From contig CP123444.1 in assembly GCA_029866965.1 (NCBI GenBank), positions 661,501 to 725,500 of the forward strand: 64,000 bases of DNA, given 5' to 3'. The position numbers were made by a program, and so were the translations under genes. The stretch comes from Flavobacteriaceae bacterium YJPT1-3 (GTDB taxonomy: Bacteria > Bacteroidota > Bacteroidia > Flavobacteriales > Flavobacteriaceae). Below are positions 35,245-43,979 of this stretch, one piece after another (positions within the stretch are counted from its first letter, which is position 1; every line of letters starts with the position of its first letter). The notes under the pieces were generated by a model. It was not told the origin of the DNA. It searched no databases and saw only the letters and a list, made by a program, of their open reading frames with translations.

Positions 35245-36225
35245 TTAGACCAGGTAAAAGAAGGTGAAAACAAATACCCACACCAGGTCAACAAAGTGCC
35301 AGTATAACCCTACTTTTTCGACCATTTCATAGTGACCTCGCTTCTCGTAAGTCCCCAGCATCACATTAAAAAAGATGATGATATTGATGATCACTCCGGA
35401 GAATACGTGAAATCCGTGAAATCCGGTGATGAAGAAAAAGAAGTTGGCGAACAAAGGAGCTCCATATTCGTTGCGGTACAGATTGGCCCCTTCCACTACT
35501 CCGGTGGCATCATTCATGATTCGCTCTAGGGATTCCTGCCGACTCAAAACGGTCTTTTGACCCATCTCATTCAATTCCTGAACCCGAATCAACAAGTTGT
35601 CATTGGCTACAAAACCGGCCTTAACACCCTCAATGGAATGCTCAGTAGGCGTAGGCTCTGCTTCAAACCAAATGCCTTCACTTTCGATATGTTGCTCGCG
35701 TACACTTGCCTGAGGGATAGCAAAAGCCTCCAGCGCGACACGCTCTCCATCCGTATCAACAAATTGGAGTATCTGTCCGGCTTTAGTCTCCACCGCACCA
35801 TACTCTCCTTTGATGAAGTTATACCATTCCCAGGCTTGTGATCCTACGAAGATCAGTCCTCCAATGATGGTTAGAAACATGTAGAACTCCACTTTTTTCT
35901 TTTGCATATTGTGGCCAGCATCTACCGCAAGTACCATGGTCACCGATGAGAAGATCAAAATGAAAGTCATCAAGGCTACATAATACATGGGAGCATCTAC
36001 CCCGTGTAGTCCGGGAAAGTGAGTGAACACTTCATCGGCAATGGGCCAGGATTCAATGTATTTAAATCGAGAGAATCCGTATGCGGCCAGAAAGCCAGAA
36101 AAGGTCAAAGCATCAGAAACGATGAAGAACCACATCATGAGCTTTCCGTAGCTCGCCTGTAGGGGTCGGGTTCCTCCTCCCCAGGTTTTTCCTTCGGTTC
36201 CTGTCTTCGATAGCGTAGCGTCCAT
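35245..36225 (-). CDS. ctaE: Cytochrome c oxidase subunit III, long form
   Basis: I start at the ATG at 36225 (MDATLSKTG), giving 326 residues. The helices and motifs of subunit III are present (KLMMWFFIVSDALTF, TGFHGFHVFSGV, LYWHFVDLVWVFVF). Between the fourth and fifth helices lies a polar insert of roughly 100 residues (about 140-245) that is absent from short subunit III proteins. A well-spaced promoter sits 27 nt before this ATG, so the longer reading from 36282 is unlikely. Confidence 0.93.
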   Translation of the reverse strand: MDATLSKTGTEGKTWGGGTRPLQASYGKLMMWFFIVSDALTFSGFLAAYGFSRFKYIESWPIADEVFTHFPGLHGVDAPMYYVALMTFILIFSSVTMVLAVDAGHNMQKKKVEFYMFLTIIGGLIFVGSQAWEWYNFIKGEYGAVETKAGQILQFVDTDGERVALEAFAIPQASVREQHIESEGIWFEAEPTPTEHSIEGVKAGFVANDNLLIRVQELNEMGQKTVLSRQESLERIMNDATGVVEGANLYRNEYGAPLFANFFFFITGFHGFHVFSGVIINIIIFFNVMLGTYEKRGHYEMVEKVGLYWHFVDLVWVFVFTFFYLV

Positions 36226-36251
36226 AGTTGAATCTTGGTTTATGACAGTTG

Positions 36252-36282
36252 CAAAAATAGGTATTTTCAATACGTTTCTCAA
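36252..36282 (-). promoter_or_regulatory. Predicted promoter of the long subunit III gene
   Basis: The minus strand has TTG (36282-36280), 20 nt, then TATTTTTG (36259-36252), an exact Bacteroidota consensus with standard spacing in the 132-bp gap between the two subunit III genes. Confidence 0.55.
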
Positions 36283-36357
36283 AGAGAAAAGTTTGATTTA
36301 TATCGGGTTTAAATAGTGTTCCAATTGCTTTTAGCTTTGGCTATAACTCTGTTCTCA

Positions 36358-36939
36358 TTATGCATATAAAAGAAACAAAAACAGGTATACCCAAAGAATA
36401 TCCACAAAATGCCAGAAGGTAGCACCCAGAGTAAGACCTAGATGCTGTTCTACCGTATATTTTTTCCTTAGATGGTTCACCAATACCACGATCAAAACAA
36501 TGATTCCCGCTGCAATGTGGGCGACATGTGAAATTACGAAAGCGTAAATAAACGAGGTGGTTACGGTACTTTGGGTACCGGTAAAAAAGTATCCCATCTC
36601 GATGATCTGTTCGAACCCAACAAATTGGAGCGCAACAAAAGTGATCCCCAGGGCAAGTGTACCCATCAAGCCAATGGTCGCCTGTCCGTGTCGGCCTTTT
36701 TTAATCGCTTGTTTAGCATAGATCATAAAAAGGCTGCTCAATATGATGATCCCGGTACTTATATAAAAGGCATTGGGTAGCTCAAAATCAGTAAGCCAAT
36801 CGCGGCGCTCCTGGCTAACAATATAGGCACTGGTCAATCCCGCAAACATCATGGAGAGACTGATGATCCCAAACCACAGCATCATAATCTTAGCTCGGGC
36901 TACGCGTTGTTCACGCTCTACTTCGGTATATTCTGTCAT
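36358..36939 (-). CDS. Cytochrome c oxidase subunit III, short form
   Basis: The 193-residue protein has five membrane helices and the subunit III end LGATFWHFVDILWVYLFLFLLYA. It is a second, shorter subunit III-type gene placed before the long form, an arrangement common in Bacteroidota caa3-type clusters. Its start shares the base at 36939 with the cyoE stop, so the two are coupled. Confidence 0.92.
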   Translation of the reverse strand: MTEYTEVEREQRVARAKIMMLWFGIISLSMMFAGLTSAYIVSQERRDWLTDFELPNAFYISTGIIILSSLFMIYAKQAIKKGRHGQATIGLMGTLALGITFVALQFVGFEQIIEMGYFFTGTQSTVTTSFIYAFVISHVAHIAAGIIVLIVVLVNHLRKKYTVEQHLGLTLGATFWHFVDILWVYLFLFLLYA

Positions 36940-37832
36940 TATCGTATGAACTTATCTAAAACATAAACTACTTGCACCAGGCTTATGTAACTCACGCTGG
37001 CGATCATCAATTGCTTGGCAGAAACTGCATCCATCCGTTTGTACAGGCGCAAGGCGTAATACCCCATTCCCAATCCGAGTAACAAGACTACTGTCCCGGC
37101 TACCGGAGTCAGGTACAAGCGCCCGGTCATTCCAAATACCGGAATGATGCTTACCAATATTGTCCAAAGGGTATAGAGTACCACTTGCAGGGCTGTCCCT
37201 TTGTCCCGCCTACCGGTGGGCAACATCAAAAATCCACCTTGCTTATAGTCGTCGTACAAGAACCAGCCGATGGCCCAAAAATGCGGAAATTGCCAAAAAA
37301 ATTGAAGCATAAATAAGGTTCCCGGCTCGACACCAAAGTCATTGGTCGCTGCCACCCAGCCCAGCATAAAAGGAATAGCCCCTGGAAATGCGCCCACAAA
37401 AACAGACAAAGGGGTCTTGGTCTTCAAGGGCGTATATAAACTCACGTACATGAAAATCGAAATGGCTCCAAACATGGCTGTGATGGGGTTGATGTAGTAC
37501 AGCACCACCAAGCCGGCAATGGTAAAAAGACTCGCAATAGTAAAAGCGGTTTTCACAGACATTCTCCCGGAGGGTAAAGGTCTATTTTTGGTACGAGCCA
37601 TTAAGGCATCCAGATCACGTTCAATAATCTGATTGTAGGCATTGGAAGCTCCTACCATGAGATAGCCCCCCAATCCCAAGAGTGCCAAGACGGTCCAATC
37701 GATCTCAACAGCTCCCAATAGATAGCCCGCAATGCTTGAAAAGACCACACTCAAGGCCAGACGCATTTTGGTGATTTCTTTGAAATCATTCCAGGCGGAA
37801 GCTGAACGACTCTGTAATTTAACGATAGACAA
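36939..37832 (-). CDS. cyoE: Protoheme IX farnesyltransferase (heme O synthase)
   Basis: The 297-residue UbiA-family enzyme attaches a farnesyl group to heme B to make heme O, a step toward the heme of the oxidase. The prenyl-diphosphate binding motif NAYNQIIERDLDALMARTKNRPLP is present, as are about eight membrane helices (for example WTVLALLGLGGYLMVGA). It is first in the leftward cox unit, with a promoter about 34 nt upstream. Confidence 0.95.
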   Translation of the reverse strand: MSIVKLQSRSASAWNDFKEITKMRLALSVVFSSIAGYLLGAVEIDWTVLALLGLGGYLMVGASNAYNQIIERDLDALMARTKNRPLPSGRMSVKTAFTIASLFTIAGLVVLYYINPITAMFGAISIFMYVSLYTPLKTKTPLSVFVGAFPGAIPFMLGWVAATNDFGVEPGTLFMLQFFWQFPHFWAIGWFLYDDYKQGGFLMLPTGRRDKGTALQVVLYTLWTILVSIIPVFGMTGRLYLTPVAGTVVLLLGLGMGYYALRLYKRMDAVSAKQLMIASVSYISLVQVVYVLDKFIR

Positions 37833-37865
37833 ACGGGGTGATTATTAGCAATTTTAAAAGTGGTG

Positions 37866-37896
37866 CAAAGATACTTCACAACAGCCTGTTGAACAA
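37866..37896 (-). promoter_or_regulatory. Predicted promoter of the cyoE-cox unit
   Basis: The minus strand has TTG (37896-37894), 20 nt, then TATCTTTG (37873-37866), a full consensus match in the intergenic region. Confidence 0.55.
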
Positions 37897-37975
37897 CAAA
37901 TGCTCCAGGTTAATTCGCTGTTAATCGGCATTACAAGATGTTCATCAAGCCTTATTTTTAGAAAAAATCCATCTA

Positions 37976-38860
37976 ATGAAAATTTTACGTTTTGCACTTT
38001 GTTCCGTGCTGTTGTGTTCCGCTTTCGCGAAAGCGTACGCTCAGGAAGAAGTCACCATTCAGGTCATTCCAGTTCAGAACCAGATTTACATGCTCCAAGG
38101 CCGTGGCGGAAATATTGGACTGAGTATAGGCGAGGACGGCGTTTTTATGATTGATGATCAGTTCGCCAATCTTTCCGACAAAATCTTGACTGCGATTAGA
38201 ACGTTGAGCGATCAACCCCTTAGATTTTTGGTGAATACCCATCATCACGGAGATCATACCGGTGGCAACGCCAATTTTAAAGAGGCGGGTGCGCTCCTTG
38301 TAGCCCACGACAACGTGCGTGGTCGATTGACTGAAAACAGCAAAGGTTCTAAGGCGGCCTTACCCATAATCACCTTTAGTGAAGACATGACCCTGTTCTT
38401 GAATGACAACGACATTTTGGTGACTCACGTCCACAATGCCCATACCGATGGAGATGCCCTGGTCTATTTTACACAAAGCAATGTGCTGCATACCGGGGAT
38501 ACTTTTTTCAATGGACGTTTCCCCTACATTGATTTGAAAAGTGGAGGTTCCCTCTCCGGGGATATAGCCGCTGCTAAACGCGGACTTCAGATTATCAATG
38601 AAGACACGAAGATCATCCCGGGTCACGGTAGCATCGCCAGTAAAGCCGATTATCAAGCGTATTATGAAATGCTGATCGGTATCAAAGAGCAAGTTTCTAA
38701 AGCCATAGCCGAAGGAAAATCAGAAGAAGAGGTAGCTCAGATGGAGTCACTCACCAGTATTTTTTACACCGACGCAGAAATGGCCGATAATTTTATTACC
38801 GGAGAGCGCATCCGTCGAACGGCCTACCAAAGCCTGGTTGCCGAACAGCAGTCTAATTAA
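37976..38860 (+). CDS. Secreted MBL-fold metallo-hydrolase
   Basis: The 294-residue protein has a signal peptide (MKILRFALCSVLLCSAFAKAYAQ) and a metallo-beta-lactamase fold with the zinc motif HHHGDH (about 88-93), a second-site NAHTDGD and GHGSI near the end. The family hydrolyses many substrates, so whether this is a lactamase or another hydrolase cannot be decided here. It is divergent from cyoE and convergent with a lipoprotein gene, overlapping it by 4 bp. A palindrome copy lies in the signal peptide codons. Confidence 0.88.
   Translation: MKILRFALCSVLLCSAFAKAYAQEEVTIQVIPVQNQIYMLQGRGGNIGLSIGEDGVFMIDDQFANLSDKILTAIRTLSDQPLRFLVNTHHHGDHTGGNANFKEAGALLVAHDNVRGRLTENSKGSKAALPIITFSEDMTLFLNDNDILVTHVHNAHTDGDALVYFTQSNVLHTGDTFFNGRFPYIDLKSGGSLSGDIAAAKRGLQIINEDTKIIPGHGSIASKADYQAYYEMLIGIKEQVSKAIAEGKSEEEVAQMESLTSIFYTDAEMADNFITGERIRRTAYQSLVAEQQSN
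38021..38034. repeat. Palindrome GCTTTCGCGAAAGC, copy 6
   Basis: Exact copy in the signal-peptide codons of the MBL hydrolase (AFAKA); 16-bp form at 38020-38035. Confidence 0.9.
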
Positions 38861-39267
38861 TCGACAATGTACTCCACGGATTGAAGTACAGTAACCGGTC
38901 CATAGCCGGTTTCTTTCCGCTGAAAGCGCAAGCCTACCAATTGAGCTCCGGTATTTTTTCGTGTCGACTTTAAGGTGTTTCTTATCTGGTCTTCCTGGGG
39001 GATCAACAAGCACAGCTTTCCGCAGAATGCATCGCCATAGGCATTGACCACCAAAAATTCCTGACCCATGATTTCTTCCTTGGTTTCGTAATAAAAAGTG
39101 ACTTCCGGATCGGTTTTGATCAATTGATAAAGTTCCTCCTGATAGGCTTTGCTATTGTAAGTTTCAGAGGAAAGCACTTCGTTGTATTTACTTTTACGGC
39201 AGGGGGAATTCGAACATGCGCTGAGCACGATCGTAAACAGTACTATGATCCATCGGTAAGTCCCCAT
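38857..39267 (-). CDS. Small lipoprotein of unknown function
   Basis: The 136-residue product begins with a lipoprotein signal (MGTYRWIIVLFTIVLSAC, cysteine at about 18). The mature part has three further cysteines, in SPCRKSK and FCGKLCLLI. I do not recognise a family. It overlaps the MBL gene end by 4 bp in the opposite direction and lies about 50 bp from the end of remB. Confidence 0.65.
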   Translation of the reverse strand: MGTYRWIIVLFTIVLSACSNSPCRKSKYNEVLSSETYNSKAYQEELYQLIKTDPEVTFYYETKEEIMGQEFLVVNAYGDAFCGKLCLLIPQEDQIRNTLKSTRKNTGAQLVGLRFQRKETGYGPVTVLQSVEYIVD

Positions 39268-39317
39268 AACCGGCTTAAAACACGGTCTAGAGATAACGTA
39301 AAAAACAGCATTTTAGT

Positions 39318-41441
39318 CTAGTAATCGAAGTACCAGTTGAAGAGATCGGTCCTGAAGCCCAGATTGAGCCACAAAGTGCGCTCGTTGATATTGACAGGAT
39401 CAAAAGAACCTTCTATCCTAAAGTCGCGATAGAATAGCTGAGTATAAGCTTTGAGATTGGTTGCTGGATTGATCAAGTACCCCAACTCCAGGTCACCGAT
39501 AAAGGTATTCGCCCGGTTCCCCTGCCCAATGAAGATGTTGTTATCGCGCGGGCGGTTTTCATCATTGCTATAAATACTGGCTCCAAAATCGAATGCAGAT
39601 CCTGGTGGCTCAAATCCACGTTCGCCGTAGATCATTTTAAGCGTGCCGTACCAACGCTCCCGTTCGTAGCGAACAATGGCGATACCCTCCCGGAAGCTGG
39701 CTCCCCAGAGGTGAGCGAGGGATTGATTATTATGACCGTAATTGACGATGATCTCATTATTGGAGTATACATAAGGGCGCACCTGATTGTATTCCATTTG
39801 GACCATTAGCCCGGGAATCTTAAAGGCGTCATAGTATTTAAAACCAAGCTGAACGCCTAGCTTGTTTTTATAGCTCTGTTCACTGCCAAAGATATCTCCG
39901 GTCGAAAACTCATCGATGATCCATTGGCCGTAGGCATTGAAATGATCAGAGAATTTGTACTTACCGCTCAGACCAATCAGGGCATTTCCGCCACGGGAGC
40001 CTGTAGAGAACTCAATAGCCCGATAGAATATGACCGGATTTAGGTAATTGAGATCAAATCCACGATCATTATCGTTTTCCCAGATCACGGTTTCGAATAG
40101 ACCCAGGTTAAGTCGTCTGGAGACATTATAGCTTAGGTAATGGTTGGCCACATACTTGGTTCGGAACGAGCCGTCTCCGGTCACTTCCGGACGGACGTCA
40201 CGCAGCGACATCCAGGTATTGGTATACTTGAGTTTCCAAAAGGTGGTGTTCAATTTGAAATAAGGATACGGACTGGCCACATCGCTCAAGAGCAAGGAAC
40301 GATAACCGTCTCCTATAAAATTTTTCCCATGGCCGAATTGAAGATTGAAAAAGGAGGTTGGAGCATACGACAAATAGCCTTCGGCGATGGGGTAATCCAG
40401 ATCACCGGCTCTTGATTCTTTGGCGACTCCACGACCGGGCACTATGGCCGGATTACCTCCATCTGGTTTTAAGGAGCGGGCCCAGGCATCAAAGTAATCC
40501 GGAAATCGACCCTGACTCTCATAAATCGCACTGAAGAAATTGAATTTATCGCCCAAGCCACCCTGAATAAAGACGGCCCGGGTATTATTATAGGTCAGCG
40601 GATCATCATTACGATCATCTAGGAGCTCCTGCCCTAACATCAAATCAGCTGCCGGATCAAGGGTAAACCAATAGCCCTCTCCCTGAATACGGACCATATG
40701 CTCGTTCCAGAATTTCTTCCCAAACCAGGAACTTTTGTCCTTCAGTAGAGGCTCTTTCCATTCTGAAAAATCAAAATAGGTATTCACCTGTTCGTACACG
40801 TAGGGCTTACTGGCCGTGTGGCTATTGGTCCCTACAAGATTCATTTGTTGATCAAACCGACTGTAGACCTGATGGGAGAAAGGGATATTCAGCTGACTTT
40901 GGTATTCGTTGTTCTTATACGTGCCTAGAGCAATGGCGTCATACTCTTGCTTTACCCCAGCAAGCGGAGTTACCCGATTGGCCGCTGCTGGCGAAGATTC
41001 CGAAAAGGCTGCTTGATTTCGCGAAAGCGGAATTTGAAGTGGGAGGGTGAATTGCATATAAATAGGACGACCATTGTAGGTGGGCGGACTAATCACCGGC
41101 AACTCCTCAAACAGGGTTTCCATAGCCTCTTTCAATTCGGGATAGGCCGCCTGTACATGCATGAGTTCAAACTGACCTTCTTCGGTCACTTCAAACAAGG
41201 CGACCAGTTCGCCTTCGTACTTCTCCTGTTCAACGATGGGAGGTGTTTCAAAGCGTTCTAGAACAAGTTGAATCAGGGTAGCATTAAAACAATTGGTGAG
41301 TTCTCCGGCAGTGACCTCTTCACATTCCGGAAATACCGGATATTTTTCAAATCCGTCATTTGCATTCTGGCTTTGGGCATGAGCGTTTCCGATAAATACA
41401 AAGACAACAACGAGGAGGAGACGGCTTAGATTGAGGTGCAC
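39318..41441 (-). CDS. remB: RemB-like gliding motility outer-membrane protein (Wzi-like barrel) with TonB C-terminal-like N-domain
   Basis: After a signal peptide (LSRLLLVVVFVFIGNAHAQ), residues about 34-137 follow the TonB C-terminal pattern (PVFPECE, second Cys, LPVISPPTYNGRPIY). The remaining roughly 550 residues form a large barrel of the RemB/capsule assembly Wzi type (FNFFSAIYESQGRFPDYF, LQFGHGKNFIGDGYRSLLLSD, IVRYERERWYGTLKMIYG). RemB is a mobile surface protein of gliding flavobacteria, encoded near sprA. I prefer GTG at 41441. An ATG at 41492 adds 17 residues, but they overlap a promoter-like TATCTTTC and follow a terminator by only 6 nt. Confidence 0.82.
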   Translation of the reverse strand: MHLNLSRLLLVVVFVFIGNAHAQSQNANDGFEKYPVFPECEEVTAGELTNCFNATLIQLVLERFETPPIVEQEKYEGELVALFEVTEEGQFELMHVQAAYPELKEAMETLFEELPVISPPTYNGRPIYMQFTLPLQIPLSRNQAAFSESSPAAANRVTPLAGVKQEYDAIALGTYKNNEYQSQLNIPFSHQVYSRFDQQMNLVGTNSHTASKPYVYEQVNTYFDFSEWKEPLLKDKSSWFGKKFWNEHMVRIQGEGYWFTLDPAADLMLGQELLDDRNDDPLTYNNTRAVFIQGGLGDKFNFFSAIYESQGRFPDYFDAWARSLKPDGGNPAIVPGRGVAKESRAGDLDYPIAEGYLSYAPTSFFNLQFGHGKNFIGDGYRSLLLSDVASPYPYFKLNTTFWKLKYTNTWMSLRDVRPEVTGDGSFRTKYVANHYLSYNVSRRLNLGLFETVIWENDNDRGFDLNYLNPVIFYRAIEFSTGSRGGNALIGLSGKYKFSDHFNAYGQWIIDEFSTGDIFGSEQSYKNKLGVQLGFKYYDAFKIPGLMVQMEYNQVRPYVYSNNEIIVNYGHNNQSLAHLWGASFREGIAIVRYERERWYGTLKMIYGERGFEPPGSAFDFGASIYSNDENRPRDNNIFIGQGNRANTFIGDLELGYLINPATNLKAYTQLFYRDFRIEGSFDPVNINERTLWLNLGFRTDLFNWYFDY

Positions 41442-41498
41442 GTTATAGAGGTTTAGGTCAGGAAAGATACATTTTTTTAAAATGCAAGCCATAGTGAA

Positions 41499-41525
41499 AA
41501 CCCCACCAGCGAGGCTGGCAGGGCT
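41499..41525 (-). terminator. Terminator between tonB and remB
   Basis: On the minus strand AGCCCTGCCAGC (41525-41514) pairs along all 12 positions, counting G-T pairs, with GCTGGTGGGGTT (41510-41499). The loop is CTC and TTTTCAC follows. Confidence 0.65.
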
Positions 41526-41544
41526 TCTTCAAGAGGTTAGCTTC

Positions 41545-42324
41545 CTAATCCCTGATCTGATAGATGATAGGCATGGTATAGCGCACACCAACCGGTGTTT
41601 TGCGCTGCATACCCGGGGTCATTACCGGGAGTTTGTCGATCACGCGTTGGGCTTCTTTAGCTAAGGCAGGATGCGGCGCCCTTGCCTGTATATCAGTAAC
41701 CTCCCCTTTGGTGTCAATCTTAAACTGAACGTAAATGCGTTGAATTCCTTTTAGACCTAAGCGAGAGGCGAGTTCAGTCTCAAAATACCTGTTTACGTGA
41801 GCGGTTATTTTGTCTTGCATGCATTGCCTGCGATCGGCATTGTCTGTGAAGCCTTCGCAACCGGGATATACCGGCACATCTTCCACGCGAATAAAGTCGA
41901 CTTCATCAGGCACCTCTTCATCGGCTGCCTCCACAATAGTGGAAGGATCGACCGCGGCCTTTGCGTTGGGAGGCTCGTTCTTGAACTCCAAAGCCTCGAT
42001 GACTTTGGTGTCGTCAGGCACCTCTTCAAAGGCTTCCGTAGGTTGGGTTCGATCCTGAGTCGTCGAAGGTTCTTCTGCCGGAGCTTTTTCTACTTCCCAG
42101 TGTTCATTCCACTCCCTAAACGTGAATTCTTCTACAGGCTCCATTGCTACTGCCAGGTCACGGGTAGGTGTTCGAATTTCAAAGACCAATAAAACGAGGA
42201 GTAGCGTTAAGATCAAGCCAACCTGAAAGGGGATGATCCCCCTTTTACGTAAATTTACATCGTGCTTTCTTGTTGTGGAAGGAAGGCTTTGCCGAGCCTG
42301 CGTTCCATTTTGTGAAGTGTTCAT
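41545..42324 (-). CDS. TonB-family energy transducer, second of two
   Basis: The 259-residue protein has one N-terminal membrane helix (about 32-50), an acidic and Pro/Glu-rich spacer, and a C-terminal TonB domain (about 150-259: VPVYPGCE, RRQCMQDK, VQFKIDTKGEVTDI, LPVMTPGMQRKTPVGV). TonB passes proton-motive energy to outer-membrane receptors. It is a tandem duplicate of the next gene upstream, separated from it by a strong terminator. Confidence 0.9.
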   Translation of the reverse strand: MNTSQNGTQARQSLPSTTRKHDVNLRKRGIIPFQVGLILTLLLVLLVFEIRTPTRDLAVAMEPVEEFTFREWNEHWEVEKAPAEEPSTTQDRTQPTEAFEEVPDDTKVIEALEFKNEPPNAKAAVDPSTIVEAADEEVPDEVDFIRVEDVPVYPGCEGFTDNADRRQCMQDKITAHVNRYFETELASRLGLKGIQRIYVQFKIDTKGEVTDIQARAPHPALAKEAQRVIDKLPVMTPGMQRKTPVGVRYTMPIIYQIRD

Positions 42325-42387
42325 AAAATGATGGTTTTAAATGATTCATACTCATAACCTTCACAACAAGTCTGCCACAAAAAGAAA

Positions 42388-42407
42388 ATCCCGCCTTCCG
42401 GCGGGAT
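42388..42407. terminator. Bidirectional-looking terminator between the two tonB genes
   Basis: ATCCCGCC (42388-42395) pairs perfectly with GGCGGGAT (42400-42407), loop TTCC, with A/T runs on both sides. It follows the tonB gene at 42428-43150 on the minus strand. Confidence 0.85.
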
Positions 42408-42427
42408 TTTTAATGGATTTAGTTTCC

Positions 42428-43150
42428 TTAATCTTGTACCTGGAACACGATAGGTAAGGAATACAGTACCCCTACCGGCTTACCACGCTGCTTACCCGGA
42501 GTCATTTTGGGAAGCAATTTGATCACTCGCTCTGCCTCTGCCTCCAGACGAGGGTGTGGCCCACGAGAACCGATATCGGTAATATTTCCGTTACGGTCAA
42601 TCTTAAATCGAACGTAGATACGATTCACTCCGCTCAATCCAAGTTCGCCACCTAGTTCAGTGTTGAACTTACGGTTGACCAATTGACTTACTTTTTCAGA
42701 CATACACTGCTTTCGGGCAGCATTATTCTTTTCGTTCTCACAGCCCGGGAAAATCGGTACATTCTCAATAACTGCAAAAGGAACATCAGCGATCTCCTCT
42801 TCTTCAGCCACTTCTACTTCTTCAATTTCCACAATTTCCTCTTCCTGACTGGTTTCGGTAGACTCGATCACCGTTTCTTCTACTTCTTCTTCATCTTCTA
42901 CAACCTCAATCACTTCAGGAGCCGGTGGTGGTGGCGGTGGTGGTGGTGGGGTATTTAATTGTTCGGTAATTGGAATTTCTTCTTCCAATTCATCGTCAAG
43001 ATTCAATTGACCAATGTCAATATTGCTCTTTTCGTAGCTTTTGTATTCAATTGCTCCCCAGCAAATTGCCAAGATGAGGATAAGACCTATTTGGAAGAAA
43101 AGAACACTGTTTCTGCTAAGGTCTGCCTTTGGATTTTTTTTCGGTTCCAT
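42428..43150 (-). CDS. tonB: TonB-family energy transducer, first of two
   Basis: The 240-residue protein has a membrane helix (about 17-36), a nine-proline run (about 69-77), a strongly acidic Glu/Val spacer and a C-terminal TonB domain (about 135-240: VPIFPGCE, RKQCMSEK, VRFKIDRNGNITDI, LPKMTPGKQRGKPVGV). The proline and acidic segments would span the periplasm. It lies about 55 bp after the vanZ-like gene in the sprA-gcvH-vanZ-tonB order that is common in flavobacteria. Confidence 0.93.
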   Translation of the reverse strand: MEPKKNPKADLSRNSVLFFQIGLILILAICWGAIEYKSYEKSNIDIGQLNLDDELEEEIPITEQLNTPPPPPPPPPAPEVIEVVEDEEEVEETVIESTETSQEEEIVEIEEVEVAEEEEIADVPFAVIENVPIFPGCENEKNNAARKQCMSEKVSQLVNRKFNTELGGELGLSGVNRIYVRFKIDRNGNITDIGSRGPHPRLEAEAERVIKLLPKMTPGKQRGKPVGVLYSLPIVFQVQD

Positions 43151-43204
43151 AGTGTGAATGTATTAAGGTATGCTAAAATAACGAAATTCAAACGGAATAG
43201 AAAA

Positions 43205-43606
43205 CTAAAACTTCATTTTCAAGGAGCCCCAGATCTTCCGTGTTAAGCTCAATAGAAGTAAGGCCAGCCCTATTCCCACACCATTAGCGAGTAAATCCCA
43301 ATGATCTGCAGTGCGATAACTGGTTAACTTCCATTGTAATGCCTCAAGAAGCGTACCATAAAGAAAGGCAAAAACCGCTACCCGTGTTAAATTTTGAGTT
43401 TGTTTGCTTTCGCGAAAGCGCACTCCGTCGAGGAGAAAAAACCACACCAGGGTAAGTACGAAATAGGCCAGTGCATGGGCGATTTTGTCCGAAAAAAGCG
43501 AAGCACTCAAGACCCGGGGTGGTCGGCTCAAAGAGCCTGTAGCAATGAGCAGTGGGTAAACCACTGCGGCCAGGCTGATTAATTTACGCACCAATGACTT
43601 CTCCAT
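43205..43606 (-). CDS. VanZ-like membrane protein
   Basis: From ATG 43606 the product is 133 residues with four membrane helices ([63 protein letters not shown]) and the VanZ pattern [10 protein letters not shown]...TLLEALQ...DLLANGVG. Function is unknown outside teicoplanin resistance. It overlaps gcvH by 23 bp. An earlier ATG at 43618 is possible. A palindrome copy encodes RFRES in a loop. Confidence 0.85.
   Translation of the reverse strand: MEKSLVRKLISLAAVVYPLLIATGSLSRPPRVLSASLFSDKIAHALAYFVLTLVWFFLLDGVRFRESKQTQNLTRVAVFAFLYGTLLEALQWKLTSYRTADHWDLLANGVGIGLALLLLSLTRKIWGSLKMKF
43406..43419. repeat. Palindrome GCTTTCGCGAAAGC, copy 7
   Basis: Exact copy in the vanZ-like gene, read on the minus strand as RFRES. 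Confidence 0.9.
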
Positions 43607-43964
43607 ACGCTTCGGCATCGAGAAGATCGTCCAGTTCTGAGGGATCAGCAACCTTCAGTTTGATCATCCAGCCGTCTCCGTACGGATCGGTATTGACGAG
43701 TTCCGGTTCGTCTTCCAGAGCTTCGTTAAATTCAAGGATCTCTCCTGAAACCGGCAAGAATAGATCGGATACTGTTTTTACAGCCTCTACCGTTCCAAAT
43801 ACCTCATCTTTATCTAAGCTTTCGCCTACCGTTTCCACTTCAACGTAGACGATATCACCCAGTTCGCCTTGTGCGAAATCAGTAATGCCCACGGTCAGGA
43901 CGTCTCCTTCGATTCGGGCCCACTCGTGATCTTTGGTGTACTTTAGTTCTGCTGGTATGCTCAT
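43584..43964 (-). CDS. gcvH: Glycine cleavage system H protein
   Basis: This 126-residue lipoyl carrier protein shuttles the aminomethyl group in glycine cleavage. It has the GcvH start [11 protein letters not shown] and the lipoylated lysine in [12 protein letters not shown] (K63 from the ATG at 43964). A TTG at 43970 is an alternative start. It lies 15 bp after sprA; the linkage with sprA is conserved in flavobacteria without a known functional reason. Confidence 0.96.
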   Translation of the reverse strand: MSIPAELKYTKDHEWARIEGDVLTVGITDFAQGELGDIVYVEVETVGESLDKDEVFGTVEAVKTVSDLFLPVSGEILEFNEALEDEPELVNTDPYGDGWMIKLKVADPSELDDLLDAEAYGEVIGA

Positions 43965-43979
43965 TTTCAAATGCTTTTT

